DNA of 64,000 nt from Lactiplantibacillus mudanjiangensis (lineage in GTDB: Bacteria; Bacillota; Bacilli; Lactobacillales; Lactobacillaceae), in the NCBI RefSeq assembly GCF_005405385.1, contig NZ_BJDY01000003.1:496001-560000 (forward strand). Direction: 5' to 3'. The stretch's first letter is position 1, and every line of letters starts with the position of its first letter. The notes under the pieces were generated by a model that was not told the DNA's origin, did no database searches, and saw nothing but the letters and a program-made list of their open reading frames with translations. The position numbers and the translations under genes are program-made. Shown piece after piece: positions 24,041 through 32,850 of this stretch.

Positions 24041-25195
24041 ATGTTAGACGTACATTTTGGTGCAGGTAATATTGGTCGAGGCTTCATTGGTGAAACGTTG
24101 GCTGACAATGGGTTTAAAATCACATTTGTCGACGTTAACGAAACGTTGATCGATGAATTGAACAAACGCAATGGTTATACGATTGAACTCGCCGCAGAAG
24201 GTCAAGAACATATTGACGTTCACGACGTTAAGGGGATTAACAATGGTAAAGATCCTAAAGCCGTTGCTGAAGAAATCGCGCAAGCTGACTTAGTTACCAC
24301 AGCGATCGGTCCTAAGATTTTGAAGTTCATTGCGCCATTAATTGCTGACGGGATTAAGTTACGCCAAGCTAATAACAACACCACGCCAATCGACGTGATC
24401 GCTTGTGAAAACATGATTGGTGGGAGCCAATCATTGAAGAAGTCGGTTTATGAAGCCTTAAACGATGACGAACAAGCTTGGGCTGACCAATATATTGGGT
24501 TCCCAAATGCCGCCGTTGACCGGATTGTGCCACTTCAAAAACATGATGATCCTTTGTTTGTTTCCGTTGAACCATTCAAAGAATGGGTGATCGACAAGTC
24601 ACAAATGAAGAATGCTGACATCCAATTAAAGGGTGTGGACTACGCTGACGACTTGGAACCTTACATTGAACGGAAGTTATTCTCCGTTAACACCGGTCAT
24701 GCCACCGTTGCTTATACCGGTAACATGAAGGGCTACAAGACCATTGGCGAAGCCGTTAAAGATGACAGTGTTGTGGAACAAGCCAAACGCGTCTTAGGCG
24801 AAACCGGGGACTTGCTCATTCAAAAATGGGGCTTTGATCCAGAAGTTCACCATACTTATCAAGAAAAGATCTTGAGTCGGTTCGAAAACCCATATATCTC
24901 AGATGATATCGAACGGGTTGGCCGGACCCCAATTCGGAAGTTAGGTTTTGACGAACGTTTCATTCGCCCAATCCGTGAATTGAAAGAACGCAACCGTGAC
25001 TACAGTGCTTTAGTGGATACGGCTGGTATGATGTTCTTCTTCAACTTCCCTAACGATGCCGAAAGCGTTAAGTTACAACAAATGCTTAAGGACGAACCAA
25101 TCGAACAAGTGATTCGCGAAACCACTAGTTTGAAGGATGAAGATTTAATTAACGAAATTAAAGCCGCTTACGAAAAGCATTTAGCTGAAAAGTAA
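24041..25195 (+). CDS. mtlD: Mannitol-1-phosphate 5-dehydrogenase
   Basis: A 384-residue NAD-dependent enzyme oxidising mannitol-1-phosphate to fructose-6-phosphate; it can run in reverse to regenerate NAD. The N-terminal Rossmann motif is [16 protein letters not shown] (residues 4-19). The catalytic Lys/Asn/His region includes [18 protein letters not shown] at about 211-228, with the C-terminal [12 protein letters not shown] also diagnostic. Length is typical. AAAGGAAG precedes the ATG. Last gene of the operon, closed by a terminator. Confidence 0.95.
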   Translation: MLDVHFGAGNIGRGFIGETLADNGFKITFVDVNETLIDELNKRNGYTIELAAEGQEHIDVHDVKGINNGKDPKAVAEEIAQADLVTTAIGPKILKFIAPLIADGIKLRQANNNTTPIDVIACENMIGGSQSLKKSVYEALNDDEQAWADQYIGFPNAAVDRIVPLQKHDDPLFVSVEPFKEWVIDKSQMKNADIQLKGVDYADDLEPYIERKLFSVNTGHATVAYTGNMKGYKTIGEAVKDDSVVEQAKRVLGETGDLLIQKWGFDPEVHHTYQEKILSRFENPYISDDIERVGRTPIRKLGFDERFIRPIRELKERNRDYSALVDTAGMMFFFNFPNDAESVKLQQMLKDEPIEQVIRETTSLKDEDLINEIKAAYEKHLAEK

Positions 25196-25207
25196 AGCTG
25201 GTTGAAT

Positions 25208-25251
25208 AAAAAGACCTAGTTACTAGCCGCCTGAGTAACTGGGTCTTTTTG
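25208..25251 (+). terminator. Terminator of the mtl operon
   Basis: AAAAAGACC-AGTTACT...AGTAACT-GGGTCTTTTT hairpin just after mtlD. Confidence 0.88.
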
Positions 25252-25310
25252 TATGGATTGTGAGACCGGCGTGGTATGATAAATGGTAAATTGTGCTTGC
25301 TGGCCGCCTT

Positions 25311-25452
25311 ACCGGTGGACAGCCACAATGCTGGAACGCTCTGGGGCATTTTCGAGCCAAAAGGCGGTCTCGAAAAGTGCCCTTAGCCTAAACGCCATAG
25401 TTCGGCGCTAAGGCTAACGAAAGGGCTGAGCATTGTGACTATCCACCTCACG
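25311..25452 (+). repeat. Structured intergenic repeat, single unit G
   Basis: A short relative of the repeat family, between mtlD and trxA. The outer helix pairs CACAATGCT (25324-25332) with AGCATTGTG, and GTGGA with TCCAC. The core hairpin is CATTTTCGAGCC...GGTCTCGAAAAGTG with AAAAGGCGG in the loop; a second hairpin TTAGCCT...AAGGCTAA follows. It resembles a single half-unit of the dimer copies. Confidence 0.55.
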
Positions 25453-25494
25453 GCTAGTTAAACTATGGTATTTAGTAAAAGTGAGGGAACAAAT

Positions 25495-25827
25495 ATGTTA
25501 GAACCAATTACTGGTGCGGATTTTGATACTGTCGCCGCTGGGACCGATTTGACCGTCGTTGATTTTTGGGCGGACTGGTGTGGGCCTTGCAAGATGCAAA
25601 CGCCGGCGCTAGAAGCACTCGATGAAGAATACGATGGCAAGATCAAGTTCGCATCGTTAGACGTTGATGAAAATAAAGATATTGCGGAAAAGTTTGAAAT
25701 TATGAGCATCCCCGCATTGGTCATTTTTAAGCACGGTAAGGCCGCTGAAAAAGTCGTGGGCTTTCATCCGCAAGGCGCCTTAAAAAAGTACCTAGATCAA
25801 AAATTAGCCGAAGTCACGGCAGAATAA
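25495..25827 (+). CDS. trxA: Thioredoxin
   Basis: A 110-residue thioredoxin with the complete active site WADWCGPCKMQTPALE (Cys29 and Cys32) and the cis-Pro loop IMSIPALVIF. It reduces ribonucleotide reductase, peroxiredoxins and probably the peroxidase at 13089. The start at 25495 fits GTGAGGG; the ORF extends in frame to 25465 without a ribosome site. Its upstream region is occupied by repeat unit G. Lactobacilli usually hold several trx genes. Confidence 0.95.
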   Translation: MLEPITGADFDTVAAGTDLTVVDFWADWCGPCKMQTPALEALDEEYDGKIKFASLDVDENKDIAEKFEIMSIPALVIFKHGKAAEKVVGFHPQGALKKYLDQKLAEVTAE

Positions 25828-25874
25828 GGCAATGATTGCTTTGACAAACTAGGCGATTGGAAGGGTGTTAAGTC

Positions 25875-26099
25875 ATGTTCGACAAATTAAAATTACCCGG
25901 TAACATTTTAATTGGGACGGTCACTATTTTAATAATTGGCTCGACACAACTGTGGGTTAACTTTGTGAAACTTGGTCGTGGTGTCCGTTATCAAACGCTT
26001 AAACCGGAATTGTGGTCATCACTTGGAATGGTGATTGCTGGTAGTGCGCTGCTACTGATTACATTAGTTGTGGCTATCTGGCAACATTATCGGCACTAA
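25875..26099 (+). CDS. Small membrane protein
   Basis: A 74-residue protein with two predicted membrane helices (about residues 8-27 and 49-69) separated by a basic, polar loop (KLGRGVRYQTLKPEL). GGAAGGG precedes the ATG. Family not recognised. It follows trxA by 47 nt on the same strand, with no terminator between, so it may be co-transcribed with thioredoxin. Confidence 0.6.
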   Translation: MFDKLKLPGNILIGTVTILIIGSTQLWVNFVKLGRGVRYQTLKPELWSSLGMVIAGSALLLITLVVAIWQHYRH

Positions 26100-26102
26100 C
26101 AA

Positions 26103-26143
26103 AATAACGAGCTTAGTCATCATGACTAGGCTCGTTATTTTTA
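26103..26143. terminator. Bidirectional terminator
   Basis: AATAACGAGC...GCTCGTTATT hairpin followed by TTTTATT, between the small membrane gene and convergent ndk. Confidence 0.88.
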
Positions 26144-26150
26144 TTAAGTG

Positions 26151-26615
26151 TTATTTTTTATTCTTTTTAAGATCTTTACGGGCGGAAACGGCGAGTTCTG
26201 GGAACCAAATCGCAATTTCGTGATGGGCGTTTTCGCGGCTGTCCGAAGTATGGATAATATTCCGTAAAATACCATCTGGATATTCGTGGGCAAAGTCACC
26301 CCGAATGGTGCCTGGTTGGGCGTCACTTGGGCGGGTATTACCGGCCAAGCGATGAACGGCTTTAACAACACCAGTCCCACTCACGATAATCGCAACTAAT
26401 GGACCTTCTTCCATATACGTCTCGATTTCGTTGAAGTAAGGTTTTTCAATCTTTTCGCGATAATGTTGAGATAATTGTTCTTCGGTGGCTTTAATAACTT
26501 TTAATGCCGCGATGCGATAATTTTTTTGTTCGAACCGCGTGATAATTTCACCAATATGACCTTCCGCCACCCCGTCAGGTTTAACTAGTACTAAGGTTTT
26601 TTCAGAATTTGCCAT
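26151..26615 (-). CDS. ndk: Nucleoside diphosphate kinase
   Basis: A 154-residue enzyme that equalises nucleoside triphosphate pools through a phospho-histidine. Catalytic His122 is in LRNIIHTSDSREN; LVLVKPDGVAEGHIG near the start, GNTRPSDAQPGTIRGDFA at about residue 92 and the Pro/Gly contacts are intact. It is slightly longer than bacterial norms (about 140-150), with a Lys-rich tail. GGAGGAC precedes the ATG. A cre-like palindrome lies in the promoter region. Confidence 0.95.
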   Translation of the reverse strand: MANSEKTLVLVKPDGVAEGHIGEIITRFEQKNYRIAALKVIKATEEQLSQHYREKIEKPYFNEIETYMEEGPLVAIIVSGTGVVKAVHRLAGNTRPSDAQPGTIRGDFAHEYPDGILRNIIHTSDSRENAHHEIAIWFPELAVSARKDLKKNKK

Positions 26616-26642
26616 GATAAAGTCCTCCTCAAAAAAGCTTTA

Positions 26643-26658
26643 AATAAAGCGCTTCCAT
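26643..26658 (-). promoter_or_regulatory. cre-like palindrome upstream of ndk
   Basis: Minus-strand ATGGAAGCGCTTTATT has the cre core AAGCGCTT and agrees with WTGNAANCGNWNNCW at all but one defined position. It lies 28-43 bp upstream of the ndk start codon, close to where its promoter should end. Confidence 0.4.
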
Positions 26659-26797
26659 TAGCCGCTAACCTAATGGTAACCCAAGTCCGACACGGCGTCA
26701 ACGATGATTATGAATCGATTTAAGTTGATATCAAAATTTCGTTTTCATGCGATAAATCGGTATAATAGAGACAGCTCAAAATAAAGGATTGATGTCC

Positions 26798-28147
26798 ATG
26801 CCACCATTAGATTTAACGCACATTCGTCAGCACCACACCGTTGCAGAATTGATCGCAATTGGTAAGGCGCGGCGTAGTGTGACGTCGTTTGATCAGTTAG
26901 GGACGTTTGTGCCCGTCAAACGCGATGCAGCGGCTTATTTAAAACATGTACGAGAAATGTTAGTTCCTGAACTCTTACCCTTACGGCGTGAGCGAATGAG
27001 CGCTTCGGCGTTTGCTTTCTTTCGTGGTTCGGTCGAACTAATGGATTATGATTTAGATTATCAACACTCAACTGAAATTCCAGCGGTCGTTTGCGGCGAT
27101 GCCCATCTCGGTAATTTTGGGTTCTATGCGTCACCTGAACGGCGGTTAGTTTTTGATTTGAATGACTTTGATGAAGCCGGCGTCCACCCATGGGAATGGG
27201 ACTTACGGCGTCTGCTCGTCAGTATCATTTTAGCCGCTCGGAACAATGACTTTAAACCGAAAAAAGTTGAAAAGCTCGTTCGTGAAGCTAGTGCTAGTTA
27301 TCGCGAAGGGATTAAACGAATGTTTGATCAGACCACGCTGAATCGGTTTTATCGTGATAACGAAGTTCAAGCTGTGTTGAATTTTGGCGGAGAGCCAGAA
27401 GATACGGCGAACTTTATTGCGGATTTGGTGAAGAAAGCTAGCAAACGGAATTCCGAACAAGTCGTGCGCAAGTTTACCTGGACGAATAGTCAAGGTGAAC
27501 GCCAATTCAAAGATAATGCGCCACGTTCCGTCCACGTGAATAAGAAAACGTATCGTAATTTGAAACGCGGTATTAAGCAGTATCTACAAACGGTCCGAAC
27601 CGATGTCGCGCTGCTGTTGTCGCAATATGAAGTTACTGATATCATTCGTCATAGTGTGGGAGTTGGGAGTTTTGGGTCACTATGCTATCTGGTTTTATTG
27701 ACGAGTACTGATGGTAGTCACATGGTTTTGCAAATTAAAGAAGCCTTGCCGACGCGGAAAGTCGGTAGTCAGAGTCGGCCAGAGTTAACGGCGGCACTGG
27801 AATTAACCGAAGGCCAACGGATTGTGAGTTCACAACGGATTTTGCAATCAACATCGGATGTCTTCTTAGGTTATTTCCAAATGGCGGATAAGAGTTTTTA
27901 TGTCCGACAATTCCGTGATATGAAAGAATCGATTGATATTGCGACGTTGGATTGGGGCCAATTTAAAGCCTATGCCAATACGTGTGCGATGATCTTAGCC
28001 CAAGCCCATGCGCAAAGTCCGACTGCCGCAATGATTCGCGGTTATGTTGGGAGTTCAGATAAGTTCGATGAGGCGATGGAACAGTGGGCGACCGCTTATG
28101 TGAGCCAAGTTGAGGATGATTATCAAACATTTTTAGAATTAGTGTAA
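26798..28147 (+). CDS. DUF2252 family protein
   Basis: A 449-residue soluble protein of the DUF2252 family. Characteristic segments are RMSASAFAFFRGSVELM, VVCGDAHLGNFGFYASPERRLVFDLNDFDEA (a kinase-like nucleotide-handling motif) and SVGVGSFGS...YLVLL. Family function is unknown, although the GDAHxGN and DxNDFDE motifs recall aminoglycoside-phosphotransferase or ATP-grasp-like catalysis. The start at 26798 gives 9 nt to AAAGGA; ATG 26792 is only 3 nt away. Monocistronic; TATAAT lies just upstream near 26760. Confidence 0.8.
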   Translation: MPPLDLTHIRQHHTVAELIAIGKARRSVTSFDQLGTFVPVKRDAAAYLKHVREMLVPELLPLRRERMSASAFAFFRGSVELMDYDLDYQHSTEIPAVVCGDAHLGNFGFYASPERRLVFDLNDFDEAGVHPWEWDLRRLLVSIILAARNNDFKPKKVEKLVREASASYREGIKRMFDQTTLNRFYRDNEVQAVLNFGGEPEDTANFIADLVKKASKRNSEQVVRKFTWTNSQGERQFKDNAPRSVHVNKKTYRNLKRGIKQYLQTVRTDVALLLSQYEVTDIIRHSVGVGSFGSLCYLVLLTSTDGSHMVLQIKEALPTRKVGSQSRPELTAALELTEGQRIVSSQRILQSTSDVFLGYFQMADKSFYVRQFRDMKESIDIATLDWGQFKAYANTCAMILAQAHAQSPTAAMIRGYVGSSDKFDEAMEQWATAYVSQVEDDYQTFLELV

Positions 28148-28155
28148 GTCAAATG

Positions 28156-28188
28156 AGACGGTCAGACGATTGAGTCACCGTCTTTTTA
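28156..28188 (+). terminator. Terminator after DUF2252 gene
   Basis: AGACGGT...ACCGTCT stem followed by TTTTATTT. Confidence 0.7.
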
Positions 28189-28257
28189 TTTGGTTGGGTA
28201 ATTGAGATGAACTAAGATACAATATCGTTAAGAAGTCTTGATAACGGAGGAAGTAAA

Positions 28258-29256
28258 ATGAAAAATAAAGCGGTGACGATTAAAGATGTCGCGCGGCGTT
28301 CAGGGGTTTCAATCGCAACGGTATCACAAATTCTAAACGGGAATGGGGATAAATTCAGCCCAACGACGGTCGAAAAAGTCGAAGCGGCTAAAGCAGATCT
28401 GCACTATGAACCAGATTATTTTGCGCAACGAATGATTAATAAAAAGAGCAAAACGATTGGTGTATTGGTGCCAGATATCACGAATCCATTTTTTAGCGAA
28501 TTGATTCGTGGGATTGAAGATGTGTTGTATCAGGCCAACTTCATTACAATGTTGTGTAACGCTGATTTGAATGAGGCTAAGGAACAAGTCTATTTGTCCG
28601 AACTAAGTCGACGTGGTGTTGATGGTTTTATTATTGCGAGTTCAGCAGTTTCGAATCAAGCCATTACGGATATTTTACGTCGTAAACAACATCCGTTTAT
28701 TGTACTAGATCAAAAAAAAGCTGAAGGCGTTAGTGATGCTGTATTAACTGACGATTATGCCGGTGGCCGGCAAGCTGCGCAACATCTGCAATCATTAGGT
28801 CATCAAGAGGTCGCGGTACTCATGCCCGCGCATGCCGCGGCTAATATTCAAAAGCGTTTAGCTGGTTTTTATAGTGTTTACGATCAAGCCAATGTGCATG
28901 TGATTGCAACCGCCTTATCCAAAAAAGCGGGTCGTGAAGCCGTACCAGCCGTCATGGCAACACCAGCAACGGCTATTTTTGCGGTAAGTGACCAGATCGC
29001 TTTTGGCGTTTATTTAGGACTCGCCGAAAATGGCCGGCAGATTCCACAAGATTATAGTGTGATTGGGTATGATGATGTGGAGATGTGTCAATATGTGGTT
29101 CCACAGTTAACAACGATTGCACAGCCGATTTTTGAATTAGGCCAGACGACAGCCAAACAATTATTGGCGCGTATCGCTGAACCAACGCTACCTTGGCAAG
29201 AACAACAGCTCGCCGTCAAATTGGTAGAAAGGGCTTCCACAAATAATTTGAAATAA
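28258..29256 (+). CDS. rbsR: Ribose operon repressor (LacI family)
   Basis: A 332-residue LacI-type repressor. The helix-turn-helix and hinge (residues 6-60) read VTIKDVARRSGVSIATVSQIL and end in SKTIGVLVPDITNPFF. The periplasmic-binding-protein-like core spans about 65-330, with the ligand-pocket segments VILD/GYDDVEM. Its placement directly before rbsK-rbsD-rbsU supports ribose as effector. GGAGG precedes the ATG. The tandem palindrome between rbsR and rbsK is its probable operator, so it controls the downstream genes. Confidence 0.9.
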   Translation: MKNKAVTIKDVARRSGVSIATVSQILNGNGDKFSPTTVEKVEAAKADLHYEPDYFAQRMINKKSKTIGVLVPDITNPFFSELIRGIEDVLYQANFITMLCNADLNEAKEQVYLSELSRRGVDGFIIASSAVSNQAITDILRRKQHPFIVLDQKKAEGVSDAVLTDDYAGGRQAAQHLQSLGHQEVAVLMPAHAAANIQKRLAGFYSVYDQANVHVIATALSKKAGREAVPAVMATPATAIFAVSDQIAFGVYLGLAENGRQIPQDYSVIGYDDVEMCQYVVPQLTTIAQPIFELGQTTAKQLLARIAEPTLPWQEQQLAVKLVERASTNNLK

Positions 29257-29290
29257 GCTTCTAAATGTGATATATTCTTGGTGTTCCTTA

Positions 29291-29317
29291 TTAAAACGTT
29301 TTCATAAAACGTTTTAA
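29291..29317 (+). promoter_or_regulatory. Tandem RbsR operator at rbsK
   Basis: Two AAAACGTTTT palindromes with a CAT centre: TTAAAACGTTTT (29291-29302) and AAAACGTTTTAA (29306-29317). The whole block is also a palindrome. A possible promoter, TTTTCA (29299-29304) and TAAATT (29322-29327, 17-bp spacer), overlaps it. Confidence 0.7.
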
Positions 29318-29361
29318 TAAATAAATTGACCAGTTTAGTCGGCCATATGGAGGGTACGCAT

Positions 29362-30282
29362 ATGAATACAGTAACGATGATCGGTAGTATCAATTTAGAT
29401 CGGACAATTCGAGTTAAACAGATGCCTAAACCAGGTGAAACCATGCATACGAAAGAAATTTTTTCGGCAGGTGGTGGTAAGGGTGCAAATCAAGCCGTAG
29501 CTGCACAACGCTCTGGCGCTAAGACGAATTTCATAGGTGCCGTTGGTGATGACGATGCTGGTCGGGCCATGTTGGACTTATTGGAACAAGAAAAAATCGA
29601 TTTAACTGGCGTGACAACGCTGACCAAAGTCTCAACTGGACAAGCCTATGTGGTTGTTGATGATGCCGGTGAAAACCAGATCATGATTCATGGTGGGGCA
29701 AATATGGCGTTTGATCCCGCTTATGTGGATGACCATAAAGCGTTGATTGAAGCGAGCGATTTTGTGGTTGCCCAATTTGAAAGTTCAGTTGATAGTACGA
29801 TCGAAGCCTTCAAATTGGCCCAACATGCGGGCGTTAAAACGGTCTTAAATCCCGCACCGGCGATGGAAAAGGTGCCCGCTGAATTGTTGGCAGTTACAGA
29901 TATGATTATTCCTAATGAAACGGAAACTGAAATTTTAACGGGAATTAAGATTACCGATGAAGCCAGCATGTTACAAGCAGCTGCCGATTTACATGCTCTA
30001 GGGATTGCCGTGGTCATCATTACGATCGGGAGCAAGGGTGCCTTTTATGATGTCGATGGTCGACATGGTGTTATTCCAGCTTTCAAGGTGGAAGCAGTTG
30101 ATACGACGTCTGCTGGAGATACTTTTATCGGTGCGATGAGTAGTGTGTTAAAGCCAGATTTTAGTAATTTAGAAGCGGCTATTCGATATGGTAATCGGGC
30201 ATCATCTCTAACCGTTCAACGGTTTGGCGCACAACCATCGATTCCTTACAAAAATGAAATTGCAGCAGCGGAGGCTGAATAA
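29362..30282 (+). CDS. rbsK: Ribokinase
   Basis: A 306-residue PfkB-family kinase phosphorylating D-ribose at the 5 position for the pentose phosphate/phosphoketolase pathway. Signature 1 is [20 protein letters not shown] (residues 36-55). Signature 2 is [13 protein letters not shown] near 247, with the catalytic Asp. The N-terminal [12 protein letters not shown] binds ribose. The start at 29362 has GGAGGG 7 nt upstream; the longer ORF reaches back into the operator. First structural gene of the rbsKDU operon. Confidence 0.95.
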   Translation: MNTVTMIGSINLDRTIRVKQMPKPGETMHTKEIFSAGGGKGANQAVAAQRSGAKTNFIGAVGDDDAGRAMLDLLEQEKIDLTGVTTLTKVSTGQAYVVVDDAGENQIMIHGGANMAFDPAYVDDHKALIEASDFVVAQFESSVDSTIEAFKLAQHAGVKTVLNPAPAMEKVPAELLAVTDMIIPNETETEILTGIKITDEASMLQAAADLHALGIAVVIITIGSKGAFYDVDGRHGVIPAFKVEAVDTTSAGDTFIGAMSSVLKPDFSNLEAAIRYGNRASSLTVQRFGAQPSIPYKNEIAAAEAE

Positions 30283-30284
30283 TT

Positions 30285-30680
30285 ATGAAAAAAACGAAAA
30301 TGATTAATTCGGATATGTCACGGGTCATTGCACAAATGGGCCATTTTGATAAGTTAAGCATTGGCGATGCCGGAATGCCAGTACCAGCCGGCACTGAAAA
30401 AATTGACTTGGCCGTCGACAACGGTATTCCAAGCTTTATGCAAGTTCTAAATAATGTTTTAGAAGAATTAGAAGTTCAACGCATCTATTTAGCCGATGAA
30501 ATCCGGACACAGAATCCTGAAATGTTAACAGCGATTAAGAAACGGTTACCAGACATGCCAATCACTTTCATGCCACATGAGGACATGAAACGCTCATTGT
30601 CTGATTGTAAAGCCTTTGTTCGAACAGGTGAAATGACCCCATATGCCAATATCTTATTGGAAAGTGGCGTCACGTTCTAA
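30285..30680 (+). CDS. rbsD: D-ribose pyranase
   Basis: A 131-residue decameric mutarotase interconverting the pyranose and furanose forms of ribose, supplying the form used by ribokinase. Conserved segments are [23 protein letters not shown] (residues 9-31, with the catalytic His) and [18 protein letters not shown] at the C-terminus. Starts 2 nt after the rbsK stop; the ribosome site GGAGG is within the end of rbsK. Confidence 0.95.
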   Translation: MKKTKMINSDMSRVIAQMGHFDKLSIGDAGMPVPAGTEKIDLAVDNGIPSFMQVLNNVLEELEVQRIYLADEIRTQNPEMLTAIKKRLPDMPITFMPHEDMKRSLSDCKAFVRTGEMTPYANILLESGVTF

Positions 30681-30710
30681 AGCACTAATTAAAGCATGGG
30701 AGGAATTGAG

Positions 30711-31595
30711 ATGAACACAACTGCATTACTGATTGGTCTTGGGCCGTTACTAGGTTGGGGATTATACCCCACGATTGCCTCTAAATTCGGCGGTCGCCCA
30801 GTTAATCAAATTCTTGGATCAACGGTCGGTACCTTAATCTTTGCCATTATTTTTGCCAATATAAAAGGCTTAGCGATGCCAAGTGGGATGAACTTATGGT
30901 TCTCAATCTTATCTGGGATTGGTTGGGCTAGTGCGCAAATTATCACGTTTAAAGCTTTCACCATGGTTGGCTCATCACGGGCCATGCCAATTACTACGGC
31001 TTTTCAATTGTTGGGCGCGTCACTTTGGGGCGTTTTTGCTTTAGGTGATTGGCCAGGGGTTAGTGATAAAGTCTTTGGTGGCTTAGCTTTGGTTTTAATT
31101 ATTATTGGTGCCAGCTTGACAGTATGGTCAGAACATAAAGACGCCGGTAATGCACGACTTTTACGTAATGCAGTTCTATGGTTAGCCGTTGGTGAGATTG
31201 GTTATTGGGCCTACTCAGCAGCACCACAAGCGACCAATATCAGTGGGATGCAAGCCTTCGTGCCGCAAGCCATTGGGATGGTGATTGTGTCAGTCATTTA
31301 TGCCATCGTTTTAGCTGCTCGTGGTGAAAAGTTAGCTCTAGTAGAGGGCATTTCTTACAAGCATATTATTTCTGGGTTCTTCTTTGCTTTCGCAGCTTTA
31401 ACTTACTTGATCTCGGCGCAACCAAACATGAATGGGCTAGCGACCGGGTTTATCTTATCGCAAACTTCGGTAGTCCTAGCGACCTTGACGGGTATCTGGT
31501 TCTTAGGTCAAAAGAAGACGGCTAAAGAAATGGGCATTACAATATTAGGGTTAGTCCTCATTTTAGCGGCCGCAACCGTTACGGTTCTTATTTAA
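30711..31595 (+). CDS. rbsU: Ribose permease RbsU (GRP family)
   Basis: A 294-residue, ten-helix permease of the glucose/ribose porter family of the DMT superfamily, the usual ribose importer of lactobacilli and staphylococci in place of an ABC system. Typical features are LLIGLGPLLGWGLYPTIASKFGG at the start and SRAMPITTAFQLLGASLWG near residue 95. The start at 30711 fits GGGAGGA; the ATG at 30696 lies inside that site. Last gene of the operon, before a bidirectional terminator. Confidence 0.9.
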   Translation: MNTTALLIGLGPLLGWGLYPTIASKFGGRPVNQILGSTVGTLIFAIIFANIKGLAMPSGMNLWFSILSGIGWASAQIITFKAFTMVGSSRAMPITTAFQLLGASLWGVFALGDWPGVSDKVFGGLALVLIIIGASLTVWSEHKDAGNARLLRNAVLWLAVGEIGYWAYSAAPQATNISGMQAFVPQAIGMVIVSVIYAIVLAARGEKLALVEGISYKHIISGFFFAFAALTYLISAQPNMNGLATGFILSQTSVVLATLTGIWFLGQKKTAKEMGITILGLVLILAAATVTVLI

Positions 31596-31603
31596 GCGCT
31601 CAT

Positions 31604-31641
31604 AAAAAAATGGTAACCGCATTTTTGCGATTACCATTTTT
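31604..31641. terminator. Bidirectional terminator
   Basis: AAAAATGGTAACCGC...GCGATTACCATTTTTG hairpin between convergent rbsU and map. Confidence 0.9.
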
Positions 31642-31643
31642 GT

Positions 31644-32432
31644 TTACTTCAATAAATATTTAGCATCAAAGTCATTATCGAATGATGATAAGATCTTAGG
31701 ACCATCATCAGTTACGACTAAAGTGTGTTCATATTGGCAACTAAGGCTACCATCAAGCGTCTTAACGGTCCAACCGTCATCAGCGGTTTCGCCAGAACGC
31801 CAATCGCCAATGTTGACCATAGGTTCGATCGTGATAGTCATTCCGGCCTTTAAACGTGTGCCGTGACCAGCTTCACCGTAATGAGGAACGTCTGGCTTTT
31901 CGTGCATCGTGGGTCCAATACCATGGCCGATATATTCGCGAACGACGCCGTAACCCATTTGGTTTTCAGCGTAATCTTGAATAGCCCAACCAATATCACC
32001 AATCCGATTACCAACAACGGCTTGGTCAATCCCACGATAGAGGGCTTCATGCGTGACTTCCATAAGCTTCTTTACTTCTGGTGAGGGCGTGCCGGCAACA
32101 AATGCGTGACATGAATCACTCAAGTAACCATGGTAGTTGATAACGGTGTCGACTTTTAAGAGGTCACCATCTTTAACTAAAATATCTTTGCTTGGACAAC
32201 CATGACAAATCATGTCATTAACGCTGACACAAGTTGAATACTTGTAGCCTTCAAAGTTTAATTCGCCGGGAGTGGCGTCATGAGCCGTAATATAGTTGTA
32301 AGCGAAGTGATCAACGTCCCAAGTGGTAATGCCAGGCTTGATGTAATCTTCCAAAGCATGGAACAACCCGACCATAATGTCGCCAGCTGCTTGCATGCCC
32401 TTAATCTCACGATCTGATTTAAGTGTTATCAT
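31644..32432 (-). CDS. map: Methionine aminopeptidase, type I
   Basis: A 262-residue metalloenzyme removing initiator methionine co-translationally. The five metal ligands are in order: Asp in VDTVINYHGYLSDSCH (two Asp), His in YIGHGIGPTMHE, Glu in TITIEPMVN and Glu in CQYEHTLVVT. The CVSVNDMICHG segment is type I. Length fits the minimal cytosolic form. GGAGGC precedes the ATG. Lactobacilli may have a second map copy near the ribosomal genes. Confidence 0.94.
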   Translation of the reverse strand: MITLKSDREIKGMQAAGDIMVGLFHALEDYIKPGITTWDVDHFAYNYITAHDATPGELNFEGYKYSTCVSVNDMICHGCPSKDILVKDGDLLKVDTVINYHGYLSDSCHAFVAGTPSPEVKKLMEVTHEALYRGIDQAVVGNRIGDIGWAIQDYAENQMGYGVVREYIGHGIGPTMHEKPDVPHYGEAGHGTRLKAGMTITIEPMVNIGDWRSGETADDGWTVKTLDGSLSCQYEHTLVVTDDGPKILSSFDNDFDAKYLLK

Positions 32433-32610
32433 AGTGCCTCCATAAAAATTTAACTATTTTGATGTGACTTGCTTTCCATTACTAAGTATACCCCAGCGAG
32501 TGAAATCCGACAAAAGGCTAGTCTGAATATGGATAAAACGCCTGATTTAACAGTGTTTGTCTATGGATTAGCTGGTTATGTCGCTCGCAGTTAATTAACC
32601 CCTTAGCATG

Positions 32611-32655
32611 AAAAAAATATAAAAAAATTGGTCGACTAAAAACGCTAGTCTACCA
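32611..32655 (-). terminator. Orphan minus-strand terminator
   Basis: On the minus strand TGGTAGACTA-GCGTTTT-TAGTCGACCA is followed by ATTTTTTTATATTTTTTT. No minus-strand gene lies upstream (32656-32850 is the pnuC leader), so it implies a small antisense or independent transcript, or a barrier to read-through into map. Confidence 0.5.
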
Positions 32656-32709
32656 GTTAAATGAGCGGATCGATTGTGTACAATTGATAGGGTGAACTAA
32701 AATTACCCC

Positions 32710-32804
32710 TTTTCATCGTCAAAGATAATGATACAATATATAGTGTTGTTTCGAACGGAGATACCACATGTGGTGGTATCGATTAAAGTTAGTTGGCCAA
32801 CTAA
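32710..32804 (+). promoter_or_regulatory. pnuC promoter and leader palindromes
   Basis: A promoter TTTTCA (32710-32715), 16 bp, TACAAT (32732-32737), then two perfect dyads in the leader: GATACCAC-ATGTG-GTGGTATC (32760-32780) and TTAGTTGGCCAACTAA (32789-32804). The regulator is unknown, and I do not recognise a NAD riboswitch. Confidence 0.45.
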
Positions 32805-32850
32805 GACGTTTTAACGGCAGATACTGAATGACGGAAAGAGGATTTTGATT

